A stretch of 64,000 bases of DNA. Source: Hyphomicrobiales bacterium (GTDB taxonomy: Bacteria > Pseudomonadota > Alphaproteobacteria > Rhizobiales > Rhizobiaceae). Positions 34,249-42,731 of the stretch are shown one piece after another (within the stretch, counting starts at the first letter, position 1; every line of letters begins with the position of its first letter). The notes beneath the pieces were generated by a model. The model searched no databases and had not been told where the DNA came from. It saw nothing but the letters and a program-made list of their open reading frames with translations. Both the position numbers and the translations under genes were made by a program. The stretch spans positions 27,559 through 91,558 of the forward strand of contig UCGV01000031.1 in the NCBI GenBank assembly GCA_900471925.1, read 5' to 3'.

Positions 34249-35166
34249 TCAGTGGACGAAGGGGCGCAGATTGTCACGCGCGATTTCGAAGCCGCGCTGG
34301 ACTTTCTCGACGCTGCCCTCGAAGGCGCGGTCCTCATGCTCGATCGAGGCCACATAATCGTAGCCGACGGAATAGAGTGCGCCGAAGAAGGCACCCCAAT
34401 CGACCTCGCCGAGACCGCACAGACGCGGCGCCTGCCAGCCGACACCGGCGCTCATCACGCCGTGTTCGTAGAGACCGTCGCGGCGCACTTCCAGATCCTT
34501 CGCGTGAACATGGAAGATGCGCTTGCCGAATTCCCGAACGGCGCGCGGGATGTCGATGAACTGCCAGATAAGGTGAGAGGGATCGAAATTCAGACCGAAA
34601 TTCTCGGCGGGGACGATCTCGAACATCCTGCGCCAATTGGCAGGGTTATAAGCGAGGTTATTCCCGCCCGGCCATTCGTCGCCGGAGAAGATCATGGGGC
34701 AATTTTCGATCGCTATCTTGATGCCGTGATCTCGGGCGAAATGCACGAGATCCGGCCAGACCTTGGCAAAGGTGTCGAAATTCTCATCGATCGACCGTGT
34801 CTTGTCGCGTCCGGCAAAGGTGCCGACCACCGGAACCTTCAGGAGCTTCGCCGCGGTGATGACTTTGCGCAGGTGTTCGAAGGCCGCAGATGATGCGGCC
34901 GGATCGGGATCGAGCGGGTTCGGATAATAGGCCAGTGCCGAGATCGAAAGCCCTTTGGCAGCCAGACGGTCGACGATCGCGGACGCCTCGGATTCGCTCA
35001 ATATGGTTACGTCGATGTGGGCGGTGCCGGCATAACGGCGCGCGGACTTGCCACCCGTCGGCCAGACGGCGATTTCCAGCGTCTGGAAGCCGGATCTGCT
35101 GGCCCAGTCGGCGACTTCGTCAAGGTTCAGCGTCGGAAATGCGGCGGTCAGGATGCCGAGTTTCAT
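34249..35166 (-). CDS. Sugar phosphate isomerase/epimerase family protein
   Basis: 305 residues, ATG with GAGGAAAACC upstream. AP-endonuclease-2/xylose-isomerase-like TIM barrel: MKLGILTAAFPTLNLDEVAD, FQTLEIAVWP, the metal ligands in IKIAIENCPM (Glu), FGLNFDPSHLIWQFID (Asp, His), FHVHAKDLEV (His) and YDYVASIEHEDRA (Glu). Relatives isomerise keto-sugars, dehydrate inosose or, paired with Gfo/Idh enzymes, cleave 3-keto-glycosides by elimination. Its place between two Gfo/Idh genes fits such a partner role. Confidence 0.9.
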   Translation of the reverse strand: MKLGILTAAFPTLNLDEVADWASRSGFQTLEIAVWPTGGKSARRYAGTAHIDVTILSESEASAIVDRLAAKGLSISALAYYPNPLDPDPAASSAAFEHLRKVITAAKLLKVPVVGTFAGRDKTRSIDENFDTFAKVWPDLVHFARDHGIKIAIENCPMIFSGDEWPGGNNLAYNPANWRRMFEIVPAENFGLNFDPSHLIWQFIDIPRAVREFGKRIFHVHAKDLEVRRDGLYEHGVMSAGVGWQAPRLCGLGEVDWGAFFGALYSVGYDYVASIEHEDRAFEGSVEKVQRGFEIARDNLRPFVH

Positions 35167-35181
35167 GGCGTGGTTTTCCTC

Positions 35182-36348
35182 TTATTCGTTGTCATCGCGC
35201 CGGATCGCAGTCCATCTGCCGCTGCGCGCGCTTTCGGCGACGGCCTCGACAACAAGCGCCTCTTCATGCCCATCGTCGAAGGTCGCATAGGCAGGCTGCG
35301 CGGATGGTTTTCCGGCCGCGATATCGGCATAGACGGCCCGACACATGGCCTTGAACCCGTTTTCGAAACCTTCGCCGTGGCCGCCGGGGAGCGTCGCAAT
35401 GGTCGCTGCTTCCGATGACAGGAGAGACGGGTCACGCATCAGGATTTCATTGGGCTTCGAGCGATGGCCGATCCACAGTTCGTCGGCTCTTTCGCCTTTC
35501 CAGGCGACAGAGGATTTTGCGCCGTTGATCTCCAAAGTAATGCCGTTCTTGTGTCCGGCACTGACCTGCGACGCCGTGACGACGCCACGCGCGCCATTCC
35601 GGAAGCGCACAAGGATCAATGCGGCGTCCTCGGAGGTTATGGTCACATTGGTGGTCGCCCCGGACCCGGCATTGGAGAAAGTCTCCACCGGTCCGATCGG
35701 ACGCTTGCGGACGGGCACGAATGTCGGGAGTTCGGCGAGGACCTCGACGATCGGCTGGCCCGTGACGAAACTTGCAAGATCAAACCAGTGCGAACCGATA
35801 TCGCCGACGACGCGCAGATCGCCGCCGCGTGCCGTTTCCACCCGCCAATTCCAGTCCGTGTCGTAGAGCAACCAGTCCTGCATGTAGCTGCCGGTGACGA
35901 GAAAGGGCGTTCCGGTGGCGCCGCTTTTGACGCGGCTGCGCATCTCGTGGACCTGCGGATAAAAGCGAATGTTGAAGTTGACGGCAGCAATGAGACCGGT
36001 TTGCGCTGCAAGCCTGCGCAGCCGTCCTGTTTGAACCGAGGTCAGCGCGAGCGGCTTTTCGCAGATCACATGTTTGCCGGCCTTGAGCGCGGCCTCGGCC
36101 TGGGCCGGGTGGTCGTCATTGGGTGAGGTAATATGCACGACATCCACCAAGGGATCGGCAAGCATTTCCTCATAGCTCGCATAGGCGTGGTCGATACCGA
36201 ATTGCGCCGCCTTTTCCCGCGCGCGCTCGGCTGATGAGCCGACGATACCGCCGATTTTCGCGCCAAGCCGGCGAATGGAATCGATATGGACGGCGCCGAT
36301 GAAGCCGGTGCCGACAACGGCCGCATTGATCTGACTGACAGGTTTCAC
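35182..36348 (-). CDS. Gfo/Idh/MocA-family oxidoreductase 4 (third catabolic type)
   Basis: 388 residues from GTG 36348, with GGAGGAGAAC upstream. AAVVGTGFIGAVHIDSIRRL is the dinucleotide site; VVHITSPNDDHPAQAEAAL and GKHVICEKPLALTS carry the catalytic Lys. C-terminal domain: WRVETARGGDLRVVGDIG, SHWFDLASFVTGQPI, with the GDIGSHWFD active-site motif of long Gfo/Idh members, plus a distal EGFENGFKAMCRAVYADI. First gene of the minus-strand trio and probably the entry dehydrogenase for the imported sugar. This makes four Gfo/Idh enzymes in 6 kb when 30217, 31414 and 33323 are counted. Confidence 0.92.
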   Translation of the reverse strand: MKPVSQINAAVVGTGFIGAVHIDSIRRLGAKIGGIVGSSAERAREKAAQFGIDHAYASYEEMLADPLVDVVHITSPNDDHPAQAEAALKAGKHVICEKPLALTSVQTGRLRRLAAQTGLIAAVNFNIRFYPQVHEMRSRVKSGATGTPFLVTGSYMQDWLLYDTDWNWRVETARGGDLRVVGDIGSHWFDLASFVTGQPIVEVLAELPTFVPVRKRPIGPVETFSNAGSGATTNVTITSEDAALILVRFRNGARGVVTASQVSAGHKNGITLEINGAKSSVAWKGERADELWIGHRSKPNEILMRDPSLLSSEAATIATLPGGHGEGFENGFKAMCRAVYADIAAGKPSAQPAYATFDDGHEEALVVEAVAESARSGRWTAIRRDDNE

Positions 36349-36389
36349 AACAGACGTTCTCCTCCAATCGTCTCTCGCATCGTGACGCT

Positions 36390-36441
36390 ATAAGGGCAGA
36401 GTTTTCTTGTCAATTGGTTAGATTGATAATACATATTGACA
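36390..36441. promoter_or_regulatory. Divergent promoter with TGTCAAT/ATTGACA repeat
   Basis: TGTCAAT (36407-36413) and ATTGACA (36435-36441) form an inverted repeat with a 21-bp AT-rich spacer. Read on the minus strand, TTGACA at 36412-36407 is followed after 15-17 bp by TATAGC, a plausible sigma-70 promoter for the 36348-33323 operon. The repeat may be the operator for the divergent SDR gene as well. Confidence 0.5.
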
Positions 36442-36489
36442 GGCGTTTACGGTCGCGCCTCCTTTCATCAAGCCAGCTGGAGCCCTCCC

Positions 36490-37275
36490 TTGACAGAGCT
36501 TACCCCCAAGCGTCCTCGCGTCGTCATCACCGGCATTTCCCGTGGCATCGGGCGCGCAACGGCGCTGGCCTATGCCGCCCTCGGCGGTCGCGTCACCGGA
36601 CTCCACCGCGGCAGCGATCCCACCGTTTCCGAGGAACTGAGCGATCTGATCCGGCAGGCCGGCGGCGAGCCGCTGATCCGCGTCGGCGATACCAGATCCA
36701 CCGCCGATATCGATGCCCTGGCCGATGCGACCACAGCCGCCTTTGGCGGCATCGATGTCTGGGTCAACAATGCCGCGCGTCTGCTTGTGCAGCCGTTTCT
36801 GGATATGAGCGATACGGACTGGGCCGATCTCCTTGATTCCAACCTCATGGGTTATATCCGTGGTGCGCGCGCCGCCGCGCGGCACATGGTACCGGCCGGA
36901 TACGGCTCGATCGTCAATATCAGTTCCGCAGTCGATCCCTTTCCGCCGACCGACATGGCCGGTTACGTCACCGCGAAGGGCGGGATCGGCGGCCTCACAC
37001 GCGCTCTGGCCGTCGAGCTTGGTCCGCACGGGGTGCGCGTCAACGCTCTTGCGCCCGGTGCGACGGAAACGCCGCTGAACGACGAGGCCTGGACCGAGGC
37101 GGTGAGGGCAACCTATCGCGAGCGTATTCCGCTGCGGCGTATCGCAACTGCCGAGGAGATCGCCGATTCCATCGTCATCATCGGCTCGGATGCCGCCCGT
37201 TACATCACCGGCCAGGTGCTGCTTGCCGATGGCGGCCTGACGCTGAACGGTTCGGTCGGCCACAAGCGGAACTGA
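36490..37275 (+). CDS. SDR-family oxidoreductase
   Basis: 261 residues from TTG 36490 (CTGGAG upstream); an upstream TTG at 36436 falls inside the promoter element. Classical SDR: VVITGISRGIGRATALAYAA (TGxxxGxG cofactor motif), WVNNAARLLV (NNA), INISSAVDPF with catalytic Ser, YVTAKGG (YxxxK), and the C-terminal QVLLADGGL. NAD(P)-dependent alcohol or sugar dehydrogenase. Divergent from the Gfo/Idh operon and convergent with the zinc dehydrogenase. Confidence 0.9.
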   Translation: MTELTPKRPRVVITGISRGIGRATALAYAALGGRVTGLHRGSDPTVSEELSDLIRQAGGEPLIRVGDTRSTADIDALADATTAAFGGIDVWVNNAARLLVQPFLDMSDTDWADLLDSNLMGYIRGARAAARHMVPAGYGSIVNISSAVDPFPPTDMAGYVTAKGGIGGLTRALAVELGPHGVRVNALAPGATETPLNDEAWTEAVRATYRERIPLRRIATAEEIADSIVIIGSDAARYITGQVLLADGGLTLNGSVGHKRN

Positions 37276-37283
37276 TGAAGGGA

Positions 37284-37311
37284 GCGGCCGGTGCTATCGT
37301 TCGCCGGCCGC
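37284..37311. terminator. GC-rich hairpin between convergent genes
   Basis: GCGGCCGG (37284-37291) pairs with CCGGCCGC (37304-37311) over a 12-nt loop. Just right of it GCCGGCC-type units repeat about three times, then GTCAGCC twice, a small slippage-prone repeat. No T tract. Confidence 0.5.
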
Positions 37312-37334
37312 CGGCCGCCGGCCGCCGTCAGCCG

Positions 37335-38357
37335 TCAGCCGGGAAGGATGATCGTCTTGATGCCTTCGCCGGCTGCGGCGGCATCGAAACCTTCCTGCCA
37401 TCGATCGATCGGGACCCGTCCTGTGATCAGGGGCGCCAGGTTGACGAGCTTCTGCTCGATCAGCGCCATGGTCCTGCGCCAGGATGTCGGGGTCGAGGCA
37501 AAGCCGCTGGAAACGACGAGTTCCTTGTAGAGCACGAGATCGAACGGCACGGTCACATCCTTGCCGAAGATGCCGATCTGCACGTAGCGTGCGCCGCGTC
37601 TTGCCGAGCGCAGGGCGACATCGGCCGCCGGGGCGCTGCCGGAGCACTCGATCACCACATCGAAACTGTTGGCCTGAGGGATTTCGGTTGTGGTTGCGAT
37701 GCCGAGGCCAGCAGCCGTTGCCAGGCGCTCTGTGTCGCGCGGAAGGCCCGCGAGCGTCACGATGCCTCCCTGGGCCATGGCGACCTGTGCTGCGAGCTGG
37801 CCGATTGCGCCGGGCCCTGTTACCAGCACCCTGTCGCCGGCGCTGACGACCGGCGGATCGAGCAGCGCCTGTGCCACACAGGCAAGCGGCTCGGCAAGCA
37901 CGGCTTCACTGTCACTCACGCCGTCGGGCACTTCATGCAGGTTGATGACCGGCACCACCACATAGCGGGCGAAGCCGCCATTTTCGAAGGAGCCGATCGA
38001 GCGGCGCGTCGGGCAGAGATTGCGCCGGCCAGAACGGCACCAATCGCAGGTGCCGCAGGTGGAAAAGTAGGTCTCGCAGACGAACCGCCGGCCGACCAGC
38101 GCGGCATCCGCCTCACTGCCGACGGAATCGACGATCCCGAGCACCTCGTGCCCCATGATGACGGGAGGGTCGCAGGCATATTCGTCGCGTGCGATGTGGA
38201 TATCGGTTCCGCAGATACCGGTGGCAATCACCTTGACGCGCGCAAGGCCCGGTCCGGCTGTCGGCTCTTCGACGTGCTCAAGGCGAACATTATCGCTGCC
38301 CGGGCCAATTTTGACGACGGCCAGCATTTCAGGATGCGGAGCAGATGATAAGGACAT
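37335..38357 (-). CDS. Zinc-dependent alcohol/polyol dehydrogenase (MDR)
   Basis: 340 residues. Catalytic zinc ligands appear in GICGTDIHIARDE (Cys) and IMGHEVLGIV (His-Glu). Structural zinc Cys cluster: CGTCDWCRSGRRNLC. Cofactor motif: VLVTGPGAIGQLAAQVAMAQ. Members of this sorbitol/threonine-dehydrogenase-like group oxidise secondary alcohols of sugars or polyols with NAD. It shares a divergent intergenic region with the GntR regulator, whose putative operator lies 51 bp upstream of this start. Confidence 0.93.
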   Translation of the reverse strand: MSLSSAPHPEMLAVVKIGPGSDNVRLEHVEEPTAGPGLARVKVIATGICGTDIHIARDEYACDPPVIMGHEVLGIVDSVGSEADAALVGRRFVCETYFSTCGTCDWCRSGRRNLCPTRRSIGSFENGGFARYVVVPVINLHEVPDGVSDSEAVLAEPLACVAQALLDPPVVSAGDRVLVTGPGAIGQLAAQVAMAQGGIVTLAGLPRDTERLATAAGLGIATTTEIPQANSFDVVIECSGSAPAADVALRSARRGARYVQIGIFGKDVTVPFDLVLYKELVVSSGFASTPTSWRRTMALIEQKLVNLAPLITGRVPIDRWQEGFDAAAAGEGIKTIILPG

Positions 38358-38407
38358 GCACGATCTCCTTGCTGTGGGCGGCCGCTCGCCGGGTGCTATT
38401 TAAGCTT

Positions 38408-38425
38408 ACAAATATGTTAGTTTGT
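38408..38425. promoter_or_regulatory. Putative GntR operator
   Basis: ACAAA (38408-38412) and TTTGT (38421-38425) form a short inverted repeat with 8-bp spacer in an AT-rich island between the divergent dehydrogenase and GntR genes. It resembles the TTACAAAT stretch at 31283 in the other divergent region. Confidence 0.5.
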
Positions 38426-38512
38426 CTTATTATTAGGATCATGTTAGGCGCGCGATGCGGCGAGTACGATCCCAAGCCTCCCTCCGCCAGCGCGCATTAC
38501 GAAAGTGAGTAG

Positions 38513-39262
38513 ATGACGATTTCGATTGAAGAGCTGTTCGTGAATCTCGATCGCTCTGGGCCAATCCCGATGTACTACCAGATCGCCAAACGCATGCGGG
38601 AGGCGATCGAAAGCGGAGACCTTCCCTCCGGCGCACGTATCGAAAATGAGGTGAAGGTCGCCGACCAGCTCGGAATTTCCCGTCCGACCATCCGCCGCGC
38701 CATCCAGGAACTGGTCAATGAAGGCCTGCTCGTGCGCCGCCGCGGCATCGGCACGCAGGTCGTTCGCGGCAAGCTGACGCGCAATTTCGAGATCACCAGC
38801 CTCTACGACGATCTCAAGCTGAAGAACCGGGCTCCGAGCACCAGGGTTCTGTTGCATGAGGTGATCGTTCCGCCCGTGGAAGTTCTGGAGGCGCTGGCCT
38901 TGCCGGAAGGCACGCAGGTGCTGCACCTGCGCCGGTTGCGTTATACGCAGGACGTTCCCTTCGCGCTGCTTGAAGATTTCCTGCCGCCCGATTTCATCAG
39001 CATTACTGCTGAGGCGCTGGAAAAACACGGGCTCTACCAGCTGATGCGAACCCGTGGCACGACGTTGCGTATTGCCAGGCAATCGGTCGGCGCGCGCGCC
39101 AGTACGTCCGAAGAGGCAAAGCTCTTTGAACAGAAGCCGAGAATGCCTGTTCTGACGATGTCGCGCACGGTTTTCGATCATTCCGGTCATCCGGTCGACT
39201 ACGGCGTGCATGCCTATCGGCCGGACCTTTATTCCTTCGACATGACGCTGGTGGAGAAATGA
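38513..39262 (+). CDS. GntR-family regulator, HutC subfamily (UTRA)
   Basis: 249 residues. Residues ~15-80 form the winged HTH: IPMYYQIAKRMREAIESGDL, then ENEVKVADQLGISRPTIRRA and GLLVRRRGIGTQV. Residues ~100-245 are a UTRA ligand domain, with VLEALALPEGTQVLHLRRLR and the closing VDYGVHAYRPDLYSFDM. HutC-type regulators release DNA on binding sugars or amino acids. It sits among the sugar genes and most likely represses the transporter operon and neighbouring dehydrogenases. Confidence 0.93.
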   Translation: MTISIEELFVNLDRSGPIPMYYQIAKRMREAIESGDLPSGARIENEVKVADQLGISRPTIRRAIQELVNEGLLVRRRGIGTQVVRGKLTRNFEITSLYDDLKLKNRAPSTRVLLHEVIVPPVEVLEALALPEGTQVLHLRRLRYTQDVPFALLEDFLPPDFISITAEALEKHGLYQLMRTRGTTLRIARQSVGARASTSEEAKLFEQKPRMPVLTMSRTVFDHSGHPVDYGVHAYRPDLYSFDMTLVEK

Positions 39263-39270
39263 CGGGGCAG

Positions 39271-39296
39271 GGGCGGGATGGCGTTGCCTCCCGCCC
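39271..39296. terminator. Hairpin between GntR and permease genes
   Basis: GGGCGGGA (39271-39278) pairs with TCCCGCCC (39289-39296) over a 10-nt loop, between convergent gene ends 39262 and 39310. No T run. Confidence 0.55.
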
Positions 39297-39309
39297 GCTT
39301 CGCAAGATG

Positions 39310-40134
39310 TCATCCCTTCACCGCCCCGCCGGTCGTGCCGGCGGCAATATGCTTCTGGACGAAGAAGCCGAGGATGATCAGCGGCAGCATGGTGGCGGTC
39401 GCGGCAGCACTGCTCAGTCCCCAGTCGACTGAGATCGATCCGACGAAGCCGGCGATACCAACGGGCAGCGTGTAAGTATCGAGCGTCGTCAGCTGCAGCG
39501 AGAAAAGCAGCTCGTTCCAGGAATTTTGCATGCTGAGCACGAAAGCTGCTGCGATCCCGGGCAATATGACCGGGAATAGCACCTTCCAGAAGGTCTGCAT
39601 GCGCGAACAGCCGTCCATCATCGCCGCCTGCTCCAGTTCGTGCGGGACGTCACGCAGGAAACCCATCATCAGCCACACGACGAAAGGAAGGTTCAGCGCC
39701 ACATGCGCAATGATTGGACCTGCCAGTGTGCCGCGCAATCCGACGCCGTTAATGATGACGAAGAGCGGCAGGAGCATCGAAATGACAGGCACGAGCTTGC
39801 CGAGGAAGAAGCCGCTGGCAATCGTATTGGCTGCATTCAGTTTGAAGCTCGTCAACGCATAGGCAGCAAATGTGCCGATGATGATGACGATAACGGTTGA
39901 GATGAGCGCGACGATCGTGCTGTTCATATAGTAGAGGCCGAAATTCGCCTTGGTGAAGGCATTCACATAATTGTCCAGCGTCGGCGTGAAGAAGAGCCGG
40001 GGCGTCGTGGTGAAGATATCCTTCGCCCTTTTGAAGGAATTCAGCACCACGAGCGCGATCGGCACGACGGTCCAGAGCGTGAAGAGGCCGAGAATGATCC
40101 AGGTCGCAACGGATCCGAGCTTGAGCTTTTTCAT
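39310..40134 (-). CDS. Carbohydrate ABC permease, MalG type
   Basis: 274 residues with six membrane helices, first WIILGLFTLWTVVPIALVVL. The coupling EAA loop is ELEQAAMMDGCSRMQTFWKV, and the C-terminus has the typical SVDWGLSSAAATATMLPLII. MalG/LacG class of CUT1 sugar importers. It lies 12 bp downstream of the MalF-type gene. It needs an ATPase, but the only gene for one nearby is the pseudogene at 29554-30175. Confidence 0.93.
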   Translation of the reverse strand: MKKLKLGSVATWIILGLFTLWTVVPIALVVLNSFKRAKDIFTTTPRLFFTPTLDNYVNAFTKANFGLYYMNSTIVALISTVIVIIIGTFAAYALTSFKLNAANTIASGFFLGKLVPVISMLLPLFVIINGVGLRGTLAGPIIAHVALNLPFVVWLMMGFLRDVPHELEQAAMMDGCSRMQTFWKVLFPVILPGIAAAFVLSMQNSWNELLFSLQLTTLDTYTLPVGIAGFVGSISVDWGLSSAAATATMLPLIILGFFVQKHIAAGTTGGAVKG

Positions 40135-40146
40135 CGACGTCGCTCC

Positions 40147-41076
40147 CTACGCACCGCCTGCGTCCTGCGCGGAATTGCGCATGAACGGACCAAAGAGAAT
40201 GATGAGACAAAGCAGGGTGATGACGGAAACCGCCATTGCAAAGCCCATCTGGTTGTTTTCGAAGGCTTCCTTGTAGGCATAGACGCTGAGCGAGGTCGTC
40301 GCATTGGCCGGCCCGCCACCAGTCAGCCCGTAGACGAGATCGAAAATGCGGAAAGCATCCGTGCCGCGAATGAGGATCAGCACAGTCAGGACCTTGGCCA
40401 TTAGCGGGATGGTGATCTTGTAGAACATGCGGAAAGGCGAGGCGCCATCGATGCGGGCAGCTTCATAAAGCTCTTCCGGGATCACCGTGAGACCGGCCGA
40501 GGCGACGAGGATGATGAAGGGGGTTGCGTGCCAGACATCGGTAATGACGATGCAGATCAGCGCCGTCGCCGAACTGGTCAAGCCGCCGAAATTCTCCAGC
40601 CCGACAAGACCGAGCAGATAGTAGACCAAGCCATAGGTCGGGTCATACATGTAGCGCCAGATCAGGCCGACAATGATGGGGGAGATCAGCACCGGCATTG
40701 CAAAGATCGCCCTCAGGATGTTGGCGATCTTCGGCTCGATGCTTTTGAGAAGCACGGCAATGCCAAGGCCCATCGACAGGCAGAGCGCTAGCGACAGAAC
40801 CGTGAACACCACGGTGTTCAGCAGGGAGCGCAGCGCCACCGGATCGGCAAAGAACCTCACATAATTGTCGAGGAAGACGAAGCGCATATTGTCTTCCTGG
40901 CCGAGGCTGTAGTCGTAAAGGCTGGCGTAAAGGGCGAAACCGAGCGGCAGGATCATCACGACGAAGATCGCGGTCGCTGCCGGCAGCAACAGCAGGACGG
41001 CAAGCTGCTGATCCCGCTGAATGTAGTTTGCCCTTGTGGTGCGAAGAGGAATAGATTCGGCCGCAGTGATGGTCAT
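40147..41076 (-). CDS. Carbohydrate ABC permease, MalF type
   Basis: 309 residues from ATG 41076; the frame extends to 41127 without a better start. N-terminal cytoplasmic tail, first helix LLLLPAATAIFVVMILPLGF, then coupling loop IPEELYEAARIDGASPFRMF, the usual EAAxxDGA. C-terminal helix AVSVITLLCLIILFGPF. CUT1 permease paired with the MalG-type subunit. It lies between the binding-protein gene (82-bp gap with hairpin) and its partner permease. Confidence 0.93.
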   Translation of the reverse strand: MTITAAESIPLRTTRANYIQRDQQLAVLLLLPAATAIFVVMILPLGFALYASLYDYSLGQEDNMRFVFLDNYVRFFADPVALRSLLNTVVFTVLSLALCLSMGLGIAVLLKSIEPKIANILRAIFAMPVLISPIIVGLIWRYMYDPTYGLVYYLLGLVGLENFGGLTSSATALICIVITDVWHATPFIILVASAGLTVIPEELYEAARIDGASPFRMFYKITIPLMAKVLTVLILIRGTDAFRIFDLVYGLTGGGPANATTSLSVYAYKEAFENNQMGFAMAVSVITLLCLIILFGPFMRNSAQDAGGA

Positions 41077-41112
41077 AATCCCGTCGATCCCGATGCTTGC
41101 TTGCGAAAGGAC

Positions 41113-41141
41113 GGCCACGGCCTGCATCAGCCGCCGTGGCC
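41113..41141 (-). promoter_or_regulatory. Intercistronic hairpin after binding-protein gene
   Basis: GGCCACGG (41113-41120) pairs with CCGTGGCC (41134-41141) over a 13-nt loop, 17 bp after the binding-protein stop on the minus strand. It mirrors the hairpin at 7653 and probably sets the binding-protein to permease ratio. Confidence 0.55.
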
Positions 41142-41157
41142 ACTTCAGGCTCGAGCC

Positions 41158-42408
41158 TCAGAATTTCGATGCCTGGGATTTCTGGACGCCGTCCAGCATC
41201 TTTGCGGGATCGTCGCCGTTGGTAACGACACCGGAAAGCCCGGTCGCTAGCGCATCGAGAAGCTGGGGCGCCGCCGGCTGCAGCGGCAGCGTCACGCCAT
41301 TGGCGAGCACCGTGTTGGCCGTCGCCAGCCAAGGCGCTTTCTTGGCGATCTCAGGATCGGAGGCGAGCGAGGCGCGGAAGCTGATGAAGGAAGGATCTGC
41401 CTGGCTCATTTCGGTCAACGCCTGCTTGCTGTCCAACCAGGCGGCAAGCTTGAACGCTTCCTCCTTGTTCTTGCTGTCGGCGGGCACTGCCCAGGCCCAG
41501 GTCTGCAACAGGCCGGCCGGCTGTTTGTGATAGGGGATTGCCGCATAGCCGAGCTTGCCGGCGACATTGGACTCATCGGCATCTTCCAGCGCCTTGAAGA
41601 GGCCCGACGCGGTGATGCCCATCGGCGCCTGGCCGAATTGCAGTGCCTTGTTGACTTCGTCCCAATGCCAGCCATTGCTGCCATTGAGGCTGAATTTGCC
41701 GAGATCCTGCATGAATTTTACCGTCTCGATGACCGCAGGCTGCGTAAGATCGAGCTTACCATCGGCATCGAAGAAACCAGTGCCGTTGCCGGCGAGCAGG
41801 ATCGCCATGATGTTGGTGATGGCCGAGCCCTGGCGGTACGGTAGGGCAATGCCGGAACCTGCATCCTTGAAATGTTTGGAGACCTTCAGCAGGTCATCCC
41901 AGCTCTTCGGCTCCTCAAGGCCCGCCTGCTTGAGTGCATCCTTGTCGTAGACGAGAAGCGGGGTCTGGACGAAATAGGGCAGTGCCTGGAGTGAGCCGCC
42001 GGCAGTGTAAACATCCAGCCCGGCCTTGGTGAAATCGGCGAAATCCCAGCCGTCGCCGGTCAGCTTGGCATCCTTCACATAGTCGTCAAGCTTCGCTAGA
42101 TAACCGGCTTTGGAATATTCGCCGAACCAGGCTTCCGGCACATAGATCAGGTCATATTCGCCGGTCTTCGTGCTCATGTTGAGCGTCTGCTTCTGTTTCA
42201 GCTGACCATAATCGATCGCATCGAATTTGACGGTAACACCGGTCCTTGCAGCATATTCGTCGAGCAGCTTTTTCTGCGCGTCTGCCTGAGGGCCGGCCCA
42301 GCGCGACACCGTGAGCGTGACATCCGCGGCATTGGCAATGCTCGCAAACGCGGCCCATGCCGCCAACGAGGCGGCAACCGTAACTCCCATATTCCGTGTG
42401 CGACGCAT
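41158..42408 (-). CDS. Sugar ABC transporter substrate-binding protein, family 1
   Basis: 416 residues from ATG 42408 with AGGGAGGATGAA directly upstream. Signal peptide of ~28 residues (VTVAASLAAWAAFASIANAA). Family-1 solute-binding features: DVTLTVSRWAGPQADAQKKL, LLDEYAARTGVTVKFDAI, YDLIYVPEAWFGEYSKAGYL, and WAWAVPADSKNKEEAFKLAA near the C-terminus. Periplasmic receptor for a mono- or oligosaccharide feeding the MalF/MalG-type permeases. Confidence 0.94.
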   Translation of the reverse strand: MRRTRNMGVTVAASLAAWAAFASIANAADVTLTVSRWAGPQADAQKKLLDEYAARTGVTVKFDAIDYGQLKQKQTLNMSTKTGEYDLIYVPEAWFGEYSKAGYLAKLDDYVKDAKLTGDGWDFADFTKAGLDVYTAGGSLQALPYFVQTPLLVYDKDALKQAGLEEPKSWDDLLKVSKHFKDAGSGIALPYRQGSAITNIMAILLAGNGTGFFDADGKLDLTQPAVIETVKFMQDLGKFSLNGSNGWHWDEVNKALQFGQAPMGITASGLFKALEDADESNVAGKLGYAAIPYHKQPAGLLQTWAWAVPADSKNKEEAFKLAAWLDSKQALTEMSQADPSFISFRASLASDPEIAKKAPWLATANTVLANGVTLPLQPAAPQLLDALATGLSGVVTNGDDPAKMLDGVQKSQASKF

Positions 42409-42551
42409 TTCATCCTCCCTTGCGTTCGTCACTTCATCGATTTCGAACCGGCCACGAAATGCCGGCGACGATCATCGCCTCGGCATTAGGCACCAAGTCA
42501 GCTGTTCCCAGGATTTCTTCTTGTTTCAGGCCGCGAAAACGCGTACCGCTC

Positions 42552-42585
42552 ACTTTGATAATTCATCCTAATGTAATATCAAAGT
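42552..42585. promoter_or_regulatory. Perfect 9-bp inverted repeat upstream of sugar operon
   Basis: ACTTTGATA (42552-42560) and TATCAAAGT (42577-42585), 16-bp spacer, 144 bp upstream of the binding-protein start and 147 bp before the plus-strand small gene. It differs from the ACAAA-type site by the GntR gene, so a second regulator may act here. Confidence 0.6.
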
Positions 42586-42731
42586 CTCGTCAATGAGGGG
42601 TGCGGATGTGATCCAGGCGTGGTTCTCCGACCTACTGTTGCAGCGAGTTTCGCTGATACCCATATAAACAGAGACGGCTCAGGTGCGCCTCATTGCGCCC
42701 ATGCGTTGCCGCCTCATCCAAGGAGAAATGC

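Noticed and set aside
37305..37345. Short GCCGGCC/GTCAGCC tandem units as a possible CRISPR or VNTR
   Set aside because: Units are 7-8 bp with no spacers; a minor slippage repeat between convergent genes. No CRISPR array or cas gene was seen in the window.
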